A stretch of DNA of 64,000 nt from Novosphingobium percolationis (lineage in GTDB: Bacteria; Pseudomonadota; Alphaproteobacteria; Sphingomonadales; Sphingomonadaceae), in assembly GCF_020179425.1 (NCBI RefSeq), contig NZ_JAILYM010000010.1:33345-97344 (forward strand), written 5' to 3'. How positions within the stretch are numbered: position 1 is the first letter of the stretch; every line of letters starts with the position of its first letter. This document shows, one piece after another, positions 1 to 9,593 of the stretch. The notes beneath the pieces were generated by a model. The model was not told where the DNA came from and made no database searches. It saw nothing but the letters and a program-made list of their open reading frames with translations. The translations under genes were made by a program, and so were the position numbers.

Positions 1-64
1 GAATGAAGGTCCGGCACAACATTCGCTGGCCTCTACGAGCCTATAATTGCTAGAAGGAGCGTAG

Positions 65-400
65 ATGCATCGATTGACGATCCTTTTTGCTTGCCTGGCC
101 GTGTTCCTGACCCTTGGGGTGGGATCGATCACGCATGCAATGGAACCGATCGTCTGCATCGATGCCAACAGTGCTGCCGAAATCGGTCATACCGACGGCG
201 ACGGCGACCAGGTGCCCGCCGATAGCGACAAGGGCTATCCCCACCATCATGGCAGCTGCCATGGCCATCATGTCGCCGCGCCACTGGCGAAAGCCGACAC
301 CGTTGGTCAGGATAAGAACGCATCCATCATGCTGCCGACACAGGAAACAGCCCTGACGGCCGCGCCGGCCGACCCGGCGTTACGTCCTCCACAAGCCTGA
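65..400 (+). CDS. Small His-rich exported protein heading the metal-resistance operon
   Basis: The 111-residue product starts with a clear signal peptide (hydrophobic residues about 5-24, ending in THA), so it is probably periplasmic. The mature part has a His-rich cluster (HHHGSCHGHH, about residues 60-70) that could bind Zn, Co or Cd. AAGGAG at 54-59 supports this start. It lies 65 bp before czcC in the same direction. Small exported His-containing proteins often lead czc operons in proteobacteria, but I recognise no named family. A metal buffering or sensing role is inference from composition and position. Confidence 0.7.
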   Translation: MHRLTILFACLAVFLTLGVGSITHAMEPIVCIDANSAAEIGHTDGDGDQVPADSDKGYPHHHGSCHGHHVAAPLAKADTVGQDKNASIMLPTQETALTAAPADPALRPPQA

Positions 401-465
401 CGATTCCCTAGCTCCCTCCGGCATCGACCGGTGGGCTCTCGAGGTTCGTCAGGAGTTCTTCATCC

Positions 466-1731
466 ATGCATCGTGTCATCGCGGCCTTACTGGCCGTAAC
501 GTCCTGCGCGTCGATCGCGCAGGCGCAGACGGCCACATCGCCACCATCTGCCAATCAACCTGTCTTCACACTGGATCGTGCCCGCACCATCGCCGGGGGT
601 AGCTCCCCCAGTATCGATGCTGCGAGCGCGGACCTGCGCGCCGCTGGTGCCGCGCGCACTATCGCTGGGCTCCGACCCAATCCCGAAATCCAGGTGCAGA
701 CGGAGAATGTCGCGGGGTCCGGCGACTATCGCGGTCTTCGCAGCGCCGAGACGACGGCAAGCCTTGCCTTGCCGATCGAATTGGGCGGAAAGCGGTCGGC
801 CCGGATCGCAGTCGCCGACTCCCGCAGCAATCGCGCTCGCATCGACGCGGCCATCGCGCTTGCAGACCTCAATCTGCGCATATCCCAGACCTATATCGAA
901 GCCGCCGCCGCCGAGCGGCACGTGGAGGTCGCACGCCAGCAAGCCGAGATCGCGGGCAATGCCTTCCGGGCGGCGCGCGTCCGCGTGACTGCCGGGGCAG
1001 GGGCGCCGATCGACCAGCAGCGCGCCGATGTGCTGCGCGTCAACGCCGAGCTTGGACTGGAAAAGGCGATCCGCGAGGCCGAAGTGGCGCGCGGCAATCT
1101 TGCGCGCCTGATCGGTCAACCGATCGACGGTGCACTTGATCTGGCATGGTTCGACCGGGTTGGCGGCTACGGGCCGACAATGCCGATTACGCCCGAAGGA
1201 ACACTGGCACTTGCCGCCGCGCAGGCGGACGTGAGTACCGCCAACGCCCAGGTACGGCTCGCACGATCCCAGCGGGTGCCCGACATCACGGTCAGCGCCG
1301 GTGCCCGGCGCCTCGCGGCGACCAACGACATGGCGGCGGTGGTGGGGATCGCCATTCCCTTTCCCGTCTTCAACAACGGGTCCGCAGCCGTCAGCCAGGC
1401 GCGGGCCGAACAGGATCGCGCCGACGCCAATCGCAGGATTGCGATCATCGAGGCCGAGCAGGCCATCGCAGGCGCACAGGCCCAACTCGCCAATGCGGCG
1501 GCGACGGCCCGATCGACGGGCGGCCCCGGCCTTGCCGCGGCAATGGAGGCGGCGCGGATTGCCCGTGTCGGTTATGCCCAGGGCAAGTTCAGCCAGCTCG
1601 ACCTGCTGGAGGCGGAAAGAACGCTTGCCGAAACGCGCGCTGCTTTCACCGATGCGCTGGCGGCCTATCACGATGCCGAGGCTCGCCTTGAGCGACTGAC
1701 CGCTCCCGCGCCGGAAGTGGGGGAACGCTGA
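466..1731 (+). CDS. czcC: CzcC-like outer-membrane efflux protein (TolC family)
   Basis: The product (421 aa) is the outer-membrane channel of a tripartite CzcCBA-type efflux pump. It has a signal peptide (about residues 1-20, ending AQAQ) and the two repeated coiled-coil/barrel halves of the outer membrane efflux protein family; Ala-rich helices run through about residues 35-410. Length matches CzcC/CusC-like proteins. AGGAG lies about 12 bp before the ATG. The next genes are the adaptor and the RND pump, so the complete pump is encoded together. Substrate is inferred from the CzcA signature rather than from this protein. Confidence 0.9.
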   Translation: MHRVIAALLAVTSCASIAQAQTATSPPSANQPVFTLDRARTIAGGSSPSIDAASADLRAAGAARTIAGLRPNPEIQVQTENVAGSGDYRGLRSAETTASLALPIELGGKRSARIAVADSRSNRARIDAAIALADLNLRISQTYIEAAAAERHVEVARQQAEIAGNAFRAARVRVTAGAGAPIDQQRADVLRVNAELGLEKAIREAEVARGNLARLIGQPIDGALDLAWFDRVGGYGPTMPITPEGTLALAAAQADVSTANAQVRLARSQRVPDITVSAGARRLAATNDMAAVVGIAIPFPVFNNGSAAVSQARAEQDRADANRRIAIIEAEQAIAGAQAQLANAAATARSTGGPGLAAAMEAARIARVGYAQGKFSQLDLLEAERTLAETRAAFTDALAAYHDAEARLERLTAPAPEVGER

Positions 1732-1853
1732 GCGATGCAGCCTTCCTTCCCAGCGGTGCAGTTCATCACGCACTTTCCCATCATGACGGCGACCTGCGCG
1801 CCGTCGATCGCCGGGCCGTCGCGCCTTGGCCAGCCTCATTCCGGAGATATCCT

Positions 1854-3020
1854 ATGATCCAAGACAAGCGCCTTTTGAGCGGCGTGGCGGGCGCCGTGTT
1901 GCTCGCCGCTGTGGGCGGTTTTTCCGTCGCGCGCTGCACGAGCGACACACCTCCCGCCACAACCGAGAATGCCGCGAAGAGCGAGGAGGCAGAGGGCGAT
2001 GCGCCCGCCGATACGATCACGATGACGGCGGCCGCGATCAAGGATGCAGGCGTCGTCACCGAGACGATCAGCGCGGGCGGGCTGGGCGCGGAGATTGTAT
2101 CCCAGGCGATCATCACTCCTTCACCGACCGGCGAGGCTATCGTGACCGCTAGGGCGGGTGGTGCCGTAACGCGCGTCCTGAAGCGGCTCGGCGATCCGGT
2201 TCGCGCCGGCGAGGCGCTGGCGGTGGTCGAAAGCCGCGATGCCGCGCAGATCGCGGCGGACCGTACCGCCGCTGGTGCCAAGGCAACGCTGGCGCAGAAG
2301 GCGTTGGCCCGCGAACGCTATCTGTATGACCAGAAGGTCTCCGCACGGGTCGATCTGGAGACCGCGCAGGCGGAAGCTGCATCGGCCGCCGCGGAAGCCC
2401 GGCGCGCGGCGGTTGCAGCGGGTGCCGCCAACATCACGTCCGACGGTCGCGGCGTTGTCCTCGCAAGTCCGATCTCGGGTCGCGTGACCGCAATGAAGGT
2501 CAGTCTAGGTGCCTATGTGCAACCGGAGACCGAATTGTTCCGGGTCGCTGATCCGCGTCAGATCCAGATCGAGGCGGCGGTCGGCGCGGCCGATGCGGCT
2601 CGCCTCGAAGCGGGCGACAAGGCGATCGTCGAACTGCCTGATGGCCGTACCGTGGATGCACGGGTGCGGGCGGTGACCCCCACGCTCAGCGGCGAGACGC
2701 GCGCCGCCACCGCCGTCCTGGACGTGACCAGCGGCCTTCTTCAACCCGGCCTTGCGGTCCGCGTGCGGATGATTCCGAGCCGGGGCGCGACGACCAGCGC
2801 GATCGTCGTTCCCGAAGAAGCGGTGCAGTCGGTCAATGGTCGCGACGTCGTGTTCGTTCGTACCGCCAATGGCTTCAAAGCGACGCCCGTGACGACGGGG
2901 CAACGCAGTGCCGGCCGGATCGAGATTGCGTCGGGTTTCCCTGCTGGCCAGGCCATCGCCACCCGCAACGCCTTCCTGCTCAAAGCCGAGCTCGGCAAGG
3001 GCGCGGGGGAAGAGGAATGA
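1854..3020 (+). CDS. czcB: CzcB-like RND periplasmic adaptor (membrane fusion protein)
   Basis: The 388-residue adaptor links the inner-membrane RND pump to the outer-membrane channel. An N-terminal hydrophobic segment (about residues 8-27) anchors or exports it. The rest shows the split biotinyl-lipoyl fold (TARAGGAVTRVLKRLGDPVRAGEALAVV and, later, VVLASPISGRVTAMKVSLGAYV in short blocks), an alpha-hairpin between them, then beta-barrel and membrane-proximal domains. It follows czcC by 122 bp. Its last codons overlap the next gene by 4 bp (ATGA), implying translational coupling. Confidence 0.9.
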   Translation: MIQDKRLLSGVAGAVLLAAVGGFSVARCTSDTPPATTENAAKSEEAEGDAPADTITMTAAAIKDAGVVTETISAGGLGAEIVSQAIITPSPTGEAIVTARAGGAVTRVLKRLGDPVRAGEALAVVESRDAAQIAADRTAAGAKATLAQKALARERYLYDQKVSARVDLETAQAEAASAAAEARRAAVAAGAANITSDGRGVVLASPISGRVTAMKVSLGAYVQPETELFRVADPRQIQIEAAVGAADAARLEAGDKAIVELPDGRTVDARVRAVTPTLSGETRAATAVLDVTSGLLQPGLAVRVRMIPSRGATTSAIVVPEEAVQSVNGRDVVFVRTANGFKATPVTTGQRSAGRIEIASGFPAGQAIATRNAFLLKAELGKGAGEEE

Positions 3021-3439
3021 GGCGCGCCACAGCCCTGCAAATCGTTGCAGGAGGCGCGGTCGGCGTTTTGACGTCGGCCTGCGCCCACAATCCAGCGCTC
3101 GCTATCACGCCCGATATGAGATCCGGCAAATCGCTGAAAATCTGGAGCGTCCATGCCGAGGACGCCGGTGACACCGTTCTGGTCCACGGCCTGGTCCGGC
3201 GCCCCGCATTGGCCCTTGGCATGCTTTACGGGCATCTGCATGTCGTTGCCCGTTTTTCGGATGGTCGTCCCGACGTGATCGCCGATACACGCTGGAGCAG
3301 GATCGCCCCCAGAGGCTCACGCACCGGTTCATATGCCGTGCGCTTGCCGATCGCGGATGCTGCCGCTGTCTCCCACATCACCGTGTCCTACGCCCCAACC
3401 GCTGACGCAGCGGACACGATCCCAGGAATGAACCCATGA
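3017..3439 (+). CDS. Small exported protein between czcB and czcA, unknown function
   Basis: This 140-residue product begins with a hydrophobic segment ending LTSACAHN, which looks like a signal peptide and possibly a non-canonical lipobox with Cys22. The remainder is predicted beta-rich (LVHGLVRRPALALGMLYGHLH and similar short stretches). The start overlaps the czcB stop by 4 bp and the stop overlaps the czcA start, so it is translated as part of the pump operon. I recognise no family. Such a small gene between adaptor and pump suggests an accessory periplasmic role in metal handling, but that is inference. Confidence 0.7.
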   Translation: MRRATALQIVAGGAVGVLTSACAHNPALAITPDMRSGKSLKIWSVHAEDAGDTVLVHGLVRRPALALGMLYGHLHVVARFSDGRPDVIADTRWSRIAPRGSRTGSYAVRLPIADAAAVSHITVSYAPTADAADTIPGMNP

Positions 3440-6400
3440 TCGCGAACCTTATGGCGCTATCCGTCCGCGCACGCTGGGCGGTCGTTCTCCTCTTTCTCGT
3501 CGTTGCCGGCTTCGGCGCGTGGCAGCTCACCAAGCTGCCGATCGACGCTGTTCCCGACATCACCAACAACCAGGTCCAGATCAACACGGTCGAGCGCGGG
3601 CTCTCGCCGATCGAGATCGAAAAGCGCGTTACCTTCCCGATCGAGACCGCCCTGGCCGGCATTCCCGGCCTTGAAACCACGCGTTCGCTCTCGCGCAACG
3701 GGTTCAGCCAGGTCTCGGCGATCTTCACCGACAAGACCGACCTCTATTTCGCGCGCCAGCAGGTGAGCGAACGGTTGACCCAGGCCCGTGACACCCTACC
3801 CGATGGCGTGCAGCCGCAGATTGGCCCGGTTACGACGGGTCTGGGCGAAGTGCTGATGTATTCGGTCGACTTCGCCAATCCCGGCGGGAAGGGCGCGACC
3901 ATCCGCAACGGCCAGCCCGGCTGGCAATCGGATGGCAGCTTCCTCACGCCAGAGGGTGCTCGGCTGACGGACGAAGTGGGCCGGGCCGCCTATCTGCGAA
4001 CCGTGCAGGATTGGATTATCCGTCCCCAGCTCCGCACCGTCCAGGGCGTCGCTGGGATCGACTCGATCGGCGGCTACGCCAAGCAATATATCGTCGAGCC
4101 CGATCCGGTGAAGCTGTCCTCCTATGGCATCTCCTATTCGGAACTCGCCAAGGCACTGGAAGCATCCAATCTTGCTGTGGGCGCCAACTACTTCAACCGG
4201 GGTGGCGAGGCGTTCCTGCTCCGTGCAGACGCGCGCATCCGCGACATGGACGAGATCGAGGATGCCATTGTCGCAACGCGTGGTGGTTTACCCATTTTCG
4301 TAAAAGACGTCGCCAATGTGAAGATCGGCGGCGAACTGCGCACCGGCGCGGCCAGCCAGAACGGTCATGAGGCCGTGATCGGCACCGCGCTGATGCTGAT
4401 CGGCGAGAATAGCCGCGTTGTTGCGCGCAATGTCGGTGAGCGGCTGGATGGCATCGGAAAGTCGTTGCCGCCTGGCATCAAGGTGACGACGGTCCTCGAC
4501 CGCTCGAAGCTGGTCAACGCGACCGTCGCAACGGTGCAGCGGAACCTGATCGAAGGCGCGATCCTCGTCGCCGCCGCTCTCTTTCTGTTGCTCGGCAATG
4601 TCCGCGCCGCGATCATCGCCGTACTCATCATTCCCTTCTCGTTCCTGATGATGGCAATCGGCATGAACGCCTTCCGCGTGCCGGGCAATCTCATGAGCCT
4701 GGGCGCACTCGACTTCGGCCTGATCGTCGACGGCGCGGTGATCATCATCGAAAACTGCCTGGCGCGGCTCGCGCACCGGCAGGAGCATGAAGGGCGGCTG
4801 CTCAACCTGCGCGAACGTCTCGAAGAGACCATGCGGGCGTCCCAGGAGATGATCAAGCCAACGGTGTTCGGACAAGGAATCATTCTGCTCGCCTTCGCGC
4901 CATTGCTCATGTTCACGGGCGTCGAGGGCAAGACTTTCTCTCCGATGGCGATCACGATCATGCTCGCGCTGGTGGCGGCGTTCATCCTGGCCCTCACATT
5001 CGTGCCTGCAATGGTGGCACTCCTGATCCGGGGCAAGGTCTCGGAGAAGGAAGTGTGGATCATCGCCAAGGCCAAGGAACGCTACTTGCCCTTGCTCGAC
5101 AAGGCGGTAGCGCGGCCTTGGCCGTTCATCGGTGCCGGCTTCGCCTTCTTCGCGGCGTCGATGCTGGTGTTCGGTCTCCTTGGGCAGGAGTTCATCCCCC
5201 AGCTCGACGAGAAGAATGTGGCGCTTGCCTCGACCCGCGTACCTTCGGTGTCTCTCGAAAAGTCGTTGCAGATGCAAAGAGAGGTGGAGCGCGCTGTCAC
5301 CAGCCTGCCGGAGGTGGAACTCATGTTCTCCAAGACCGGCACCGCAGAGGTGGCCACCGACCCGATGCCGCCGAACATTTCCGATGGTTTTGTTATCCTC
5401 AAACCACAAGAGGAGTGGCCTGCGGGCGTCACGTCGAAGGCCGATGTGCTCAAACGCATTGAGGAGAAGTCGGGCACGAAGATCGGCAATGCCTTCGAGG
5501 TGAGCCAACCGATCCAGCTCCGCTTCAACGAGCTGATCGCGGGCGTGCGCGGTGATGTCGCGATCAAGCTCTATGGCGACGATCTCGACAAGATGGGGGT
5601 GGCAGCCCAGCAGATCGTCCGCGTGCTCCAGAGCATCCCTGGCGCCGCCGACGTGAAGGCCGAGCAGACCAGCGGTTCGCCAACGCTGGATGTGAAGTTC
5701 GATCGTGCCGCGATCGCGCGCTACGGCCTGACGATTGAGGAGGTCGCCGATACGGTGGCCGCTGCGATGGGCGGGCGTGAAGCGGGGTTGCTCTTCGAAG
5801 GAGATCGACGCTTCGAAGTGACGGTCCGCGTTCCCGACACGACCCGGCTCAGTCTCGACGCACTTGCCGCCCTTCCGGTTCTGCTTCCACAGGATGGGGA
5901 CGTGGTTCGGGGTTCCGTCCCGCTGTCGCAGGTGGCGCAGTTCCGGTTCAGCGAAGGACTGAACCAGATCAGCCGCGAGAATGGCAAGCGGCGCGTGGTG
6001 ATCCAGACCAATGTGCGTGGTCGCGATATCGGATCATTTGTGCTCGAGGCGCAGGCCAAGGTGGACAAGGTGGCGGTGCCAGCCGGCTCCTATCTGGAGT
6101 GGGGCGGTCAGTTCCAGAATCTCCAGGCGGCGTCCGACAGACTGTCGATCGTCGTGCCCTTGTGCTTCGTGGCAATCTTCGGGCTGCTTTACATGGCGCT
6201 GGGCGGGATTGCTCGCGCAGCGGCCGTGTTCCTGGCCGTCCCGCTGGGCCTTGCAGGCGGCGTCTATACGTTGTGGCTGACAGGCATAGCCTTCTCCGTT
6301 TCGGCGGCGGTCGGCTTTATCTGTCTTGCTGGCGTCGCAGTTCTCAACGGTCTCGTCGTGATGTCGGCCATTCGAGAGCGCCTCGAAGGCGGACTCGAAC

Positions 6401-6693
6401 TGAGTCAGGCGATCGTTGATGGTTGCAGGGAAAAGATGCGTGCAGTCATCATGACCGGGTTCGTGCCCGCGATCGGCTTCGTGCCGATGGCGCTCGCTCA
6501 TGGCACCGGCGCCGAAGTGCAGAAGCCGCTCGCGACCGTCGTGATCGGCGGCCTGATCGCGGCGACGATCCTCACCCTGCTCGTGCTCCCTGCCATCTCC
6601 AAGGTGGTGCTGGGCCTGGGCGAGCGGATCTCGCGCCGGAATCCCAAACAGCATGACGACGCGGCACCCGATGCCGCGCCGGCTGCGCTCTGA
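3436..6693 (+). CDS. czcA: CzcA-like heavy-metal RND efflux pump
   Basis: A full-length (1085 aa) inner-membrane RND proton antiporter of the heavy-metal efflux group. The TM4 signature reads LDFGLIVDGAVIIIEN, with Asp426, Asp432 and Glu439 at the positions used for proton relay in CzcA-type pumps of divalent cations (Zn, Co, Cd, Ni). Two large periplasmic loops and about 12 membrane segments are apparent (for example 334-360, 860-890, 965-1000). It begins 4 bp inside the previous gene. The three conserved acidic residues separate it from the monovalent CusA group and argue for divalent substrates. Confidence 0.93.
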   Translation: MIANLMALSVRARWAVVLLFLVVAGFGAWQLTKLPIDAVPDITNNQVQINTVERGLSPIEIEKRVTFPIETALAGIPGLETTRSLSRNGFSQVSAIFTDKTDLYFARQQVSERLTQARDTLPDGVQPQIGPVTTGLGEVLMYSVDFANPGGKGATIRNGQPGWQSDGSFLTPEGARLTDEVGRAAYLRTVQDWIIRPQLRTVQGVAGIDSIGGYAKQYIVEPDPVKLSSYGISYSELAKALEASNLAVGANYFNRGGEAFLLRADARIRDMDEIEDAIVATRGGLPIFVKDVANVKIGGELRTGAASQNGHEAVIGTALMLIGENSRVVARNVGERLDGIGKSLPPGIKVTTVLDRSKLVNATVATVQRNLIEGAILVAAALFLLLGNVRAAIIAVLIIPFSFLMMAIGMNAFRVPGNLMSLGALDFGLIVDGAVIIIENCLARLAHRQEHEGRLLNLRERLEETMRASQEMIKPTVFGQGIILLAFAPLLMFTGVEGKTFSPMAITIMLALVAAFILALTFVPAMVALLIRGKVSEKEVWIIAKAKERYLPLLDKAVARPWPFIGAGFAFFAASMLVFGLLGQEFIPQLDEKNVALASTRVPSVSLEKSLQMQREVERAVTSLPEVELMFSKTGTAEVATDPMPPNISDGFVILKPQEEWPAGVTSKADVLKRIEEKSGTKIGNAFEVSQPIQLRFNELIAGVRGDVAIKLYGDDLDKMGVAAQQIVRVLQSIPGAADVKAEQTSGSPTLDVKFDRAAIARYGLTIEEVADTVAAAMGGREAGLLFEGDRRFEVTVRVPDTTRLSLDALAALPVLLPQDGDVVRGSVPLSQVAQFRFSEGLNQISRENGKRRVVIQTNVRGRDIGSFVLEAQAKVDKVAVPAGSYLEWGGQFQNLQAASDRLSIVVPLCFVAIFGLLYMALGGIARAAAVFLAVPLGLAGGVYTLWLTGIAFSVSAAVGFICLAGVAVLNGLVVMSAIRERLEGGLELSQAIVDGCREKMRAVIMTGFVPAIGFVPMALAHGTGAEVQKPLATVVIGGLIAATILTLLVLPAISKVVLGLGERISRRNPKQHDDAAPDAAPAAL

Positions 6694-6705
6694 GAGGAAA
6701 TGAAG

Positions 6706-7062
6706 ATGAATGAACAAGCAAAATTGCTGCGCATCTACACCGACGAAGCCTCATATTTTGGCGACCGCAAGGTGTTCGAGGTCGTCGCTACGCGTGCGCG
6801 TGATGCGAAGGTGGCCGGGGTGACGGTGCTCCAGGCATTGGTCGGCTTCGGCCGATCAGCGCATGTCCACCGCCATCATATTCTCGAGGACGATCAGTCG
6901 CTGGTCATCGAGATCGTGGATGAGGATGCGCGGCTTCGTGCCTTTGTCGCTTCGCTCGCCGATGTGACCGGCATCGGCCTCATGACCCTGGAAGTTGTCG
7001 AGATTGTGGGGGGTGAAGCCGCAAGCTTCGCCCCGAGCGACATGCCGGGCGATGAGCAATGA
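6706..7062 (+). CDS. DUF190 family protein (PII-like fold)
   Basis: The product of about 118 aa contains the DUF190 pattern: an N-terminal LLRIYTDEA-type strand, a central GVTVLQALVGFGRSAHVH and a C-terminal VIEIVDEDARLRAF. Family members have a ferredoxin-like trimeric PII-type fold and often accompany CrcB or RND transporters. AGAGG at 6693-6697 fits ATG 6706 better than the in-frame ATG at 6700. It is 12 bp after czcA and overlaps the ATPase gene by 4 bp. A regulatory or metal-sensing role beside the pump is plausible but not shown by sequence. Confidence 0.85.
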   Translation: MNEQAKLLRIYTDEASYFGDRKVFEVVATRARDAKVAGVTVLQALVGFGRSAHVHRHHILEDDQSLVIEIVDEDARLRAFVASLADVTGIGLMTLEVVEIVGGEAASFAPSDMPGDEQ

Positions 7063-9593
7063 CGGAAAAGCTGCGCCTGCAATTGCCGCTTCTCCTGCCG
7101 GAAGTCGATGACACGGCCGATGGCTGTGTGGCGCGCCTCGTGGCCAGTCTAAGCGCGCGGGAGGGTGTCCTCGACGCCCATATCGTCGCGGCGCAAGGCG
7201 ATGCGCCGGCGAAGCTTTGCGTCCATTATGACCCGGATTTCCTGTCCTTGCCGCGCATTCGCGAACTCGCGCAAAGCGAAGGCGCGAAGATCACCGAGCG
7301 ATTTGGGCATCTGCGCTGGGATGTCGAAGGACTCTCCAACCAGCGCCGCGCGCGTACTGTCGCGGAACGACTGCTACTCGCTCCTGGTATCGTCGAGGCC
7401 GATGCATCGGCGTCAGGCGTGGTGCGGTTGGACTTCGACCGTGAGACAATCTCAGAGAGCGATATTCGTCAGCTGCTCGGGGAGATGGGTCTCGGCGTCC
7501 GTGCTGAGCCGGGGAGGACGCCGCCGCCGCCCGCGGCGGCGGACGTTGCCGACGCCCACGCTGGCCATGATCATGGCGATGAAAAGGGTCATGAGCGGCA
7601 CGATCATGGCGCCGGCAAAGAAGGCGAGGGGCATGATCACGCGCATGGCGGGATGATATTCGGTGCGAATACCGAAATCATTTTCGCCATCATGTGCGGC
7701 GCATTCGCGGCTGTCGGATTCGGCGTGGAGAAGCTTTCCAACGCGCCCGCCTGGATACCGATGGCCTCCTACATTCTGGCCTATGGCTCGGGCGGCTATT
7801 TCACGCTGCGTGAGGCGATCGACAATCTGCGCATGAAGCGGTTCGAGATCGACACGCTCATGCTCGTGGCCGCTGCCGGCGCGGCCGCGCTGGGTGCCTG
7901 GGCGGAAGGCGCGCTGCTGTTGTTCCTGTTCAGCATGGGTCATTCGCTCGAACATTATGCGATGGGCCGGGCCAAGCGCGCCATCGAGGCGCTCGCTGAG
8001 CTCGCGCCTCAGACCGCGCTTGTGCGGCGGGACGGGCAAACCCGGGAAATCCCTGTCGAGGAGCTCGCGATCGGCGACATCGCGATCGTCAAGCCCAACG
8101 AACGCATGCCGGCCGACGGGTTCGTGATCGTCGGCATCTCGAGCGTGAACCAGGCGCCGGTCACCGGCGAGAGCATGCCGGTGGACAAGCGACCGGTCGA
8201 TGATCCGGCGGCGTCGGCGGCGCAGCCAGACAAGGTTGCCGCGGCGCATCGGATCTTTGCAGGGACGATCAATGGCGCAGGCGCGATCGAGGTACAGGTA
8301 ACGCGCTTGTCGAAGGATACCACGCTTGCCAAGGTCGTGCAGATGGTAGGCGAAGCCGAGGCGCAGAAGTCGCCGACCCAGCGCTTCACCGATCGTTTCG
8401 AGCGGATCTTCGTGCCCTCCGTCCTGGTGCTCGTCGTGCTGCTGCTGTTCGCCTGGGTCGTGATCGACGAGCCATTTCGTGACAGCTTCTATCGCGCCAT
8501 GGCGGTGCTGGTGGCTGCCAGCCCCTGTGCGCTCGCGATCGCGACGCCGAGCGCGGTGCTGTCGGGGATTGCTCGCGCCGCGCGCGGTGGCGTGCTGGTC
8601 AAGGGGGGAGGGCCACTCGAGAATCTCGGCACTCTACGCGCCATCGCCTTCGACAAGACTGGCACGCTGACAGAAGGCCGGCCCCAGATCACGGACGTTA
8701 TTCCTGCCGACGGCGCCACCGAAGCGGATTTGCTGCGTATTGCCATCGCCGTTGAAAGCCTGAGCGATCATCCACTCGCTGCCGCCGTTGCTGCTGGTGG
8801 TCGCGAGCGGCTCGGGGAGGCGCCAATCCCCATCGCGACCGACCTGCGCAGCATCACGGGTCGCGGCGTCCAGGCCATGGTCGATGGAGAGGCTGTCCAT
8901 ATCGGCAGTCCCAAATTGTTCGGAGAGGTCGACGGCGCTCCGTTGCCGGAAGGCCTGCGCGATGCCGGTGTGAAACTTGAGGAGACAGGCCGGACGACAA
9001 TGATCGTTCGCATAGGCGATCACTATCTCGGCGTAATCGGGCTGATGGACGCGCCGCGTGGCGCCGCGGTCACGACGCTCGCGCGACTGCACAAACTTGG
9101 GATCACGCGCATGATCATGATCTCAGGGGACAATCAGCGTGTCGCCGACGCCATCGCCAAGGAGGTCGGACTCGACGAGGCATGGGGCGATCTCATGCCC
9201 GAGGACAAGGTCGAAGCCATCAAGAAGCTGAAGGCGCAGGACAAGGTGGCGATGGTCGGCGACGGCGTCAACGATGCGCCGGCCATGGCCAATGCGACCG
9301 TTGGCATTGCGATGGGAGCGGCCGGATCGGATGTCGCCCTCGAGACGGCAGATGTTGCCCTGATGGCCGACGATCTTGCGCATTTGCCGTTCGCGGTTGG
9401 CCTTAGCCGACAGACGAGCCGGATCATTCGCCAGAACCTCTATATGAGCCTTGGCGTCGTCGCGGTGCTCCTGCCGGCGACGATCCTGGGCCTCGGCATC
9501 GGTCCGGCAGTGCTGGCACATGAGGGCTCGACGTTGGTCGTCGTGTTCAACGCCCTGCGGCTGCTTGCCTTCAAGGATCGGGACCATGTTTGA
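7059..9593 (+). CDS. P1B-4-type heavy-metal ATPase (CoaT/CzcP/CtpD-like)
   Basis: An 844-residue P-type ATPase exporting divalent metal from the cytosol. Visible motifs: TGES at about 369, SPC at 488-490 in the ion-binding helix, the phosphorylation motif DKTGT with Asp532, SDHPL of the nucleotide domain, GDGVNDAP of the hinge, and HEGST at 821-825. SPC plus HEG(S)T defines the P1B-4 group (Co, Zn, Cd and related), not the CPC-type Cu or Cd pumps. The N-terminus holds a metal-binding-like domain without CxxC, then a His/Asp-rich linker at about 167-198. It is translationally coupled to the DUF190 gene. Confidence 0.92.
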   Translation: MTEKLRLQLPLLLPEVDDTADGCVARLVASLSAREGVLDAHIVAAQGDAPAKLCVHYDPDFLSLPRIRELAQSEGAKITERFGHLRWDVEGLSNQRRARTVAERLLLAPGIVEADASASGVVRLDFDRETISESDIRQLLGEMGLGVRAEPGRTPPPPAAADVADAHAGHDHGDEKGHERHDHGAGKEGEGHDHAHGGMIFGANTEIIFAIMCGAFAAVGFGVEKLSNAPAWIPMASYILAYGSGGYFTLREAIDNLRMKRFEIDTLMLVAAAGAAALGAWAEGALLLFLFSMGHSLEHYAMGRAKRAIEALAELAPQTALVRRDGQTREIPVEELAIGDIAIVKPNERMPADGFVIVGISSVNQAPVTGESMPVDKRPVDDPAASAAQPDKVAAAHRIFAGTINGAGAIEVQVTRLSKDTTLAKVVQMVGEAEAQKSPTQRFTDRFERIFVPSVLVLVVLLLFAWVVIDEPFRDSFYRAMAVLVAASPCALAIATPSAVLSGIARAARGGVLVKGGGPLENLGTLRAIAFDKTGTLTEGRPQITDVIPADGATEADLLRIAIAVESLSDHPLAAAVAAGGRERLGEAPIPIATDLRSITGRGVQAMVDGEAVHIGSPKLFGEVDGAPLPEGLRDAGVKLEETGRTTMIVRIGDHYLGVIGLMDAPRGAAVTTLARLHKLGITRMIMISGDNQRVADAIAKEVGLDEAWGDLMPEDKVEAIKKLKAQDKVAMVGDGVNDAPAMANATVGIAMGAAGSDVALETADVALMADDLAHLPFAVGLSRQTSRIIRQNLYMSLGVVAVLLPATILGLGIGPAVLAHEGSTLVVVFNALRLLAFKDRDHV

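Noticed and set aside
42..47. TATAAT as the -10 box for the metal operon
   Set aside because: Transcription would begin about at the Shine-Dalgarno sequence, leaving almost no leader, and no matching -35 box is seen.
7059..9593. Copper-type P1B ATPase
   Set aside because: The ion-binding helix has SPC, not CPC, and HEGST near the C-terminus, which indicates the P1B-4 group.
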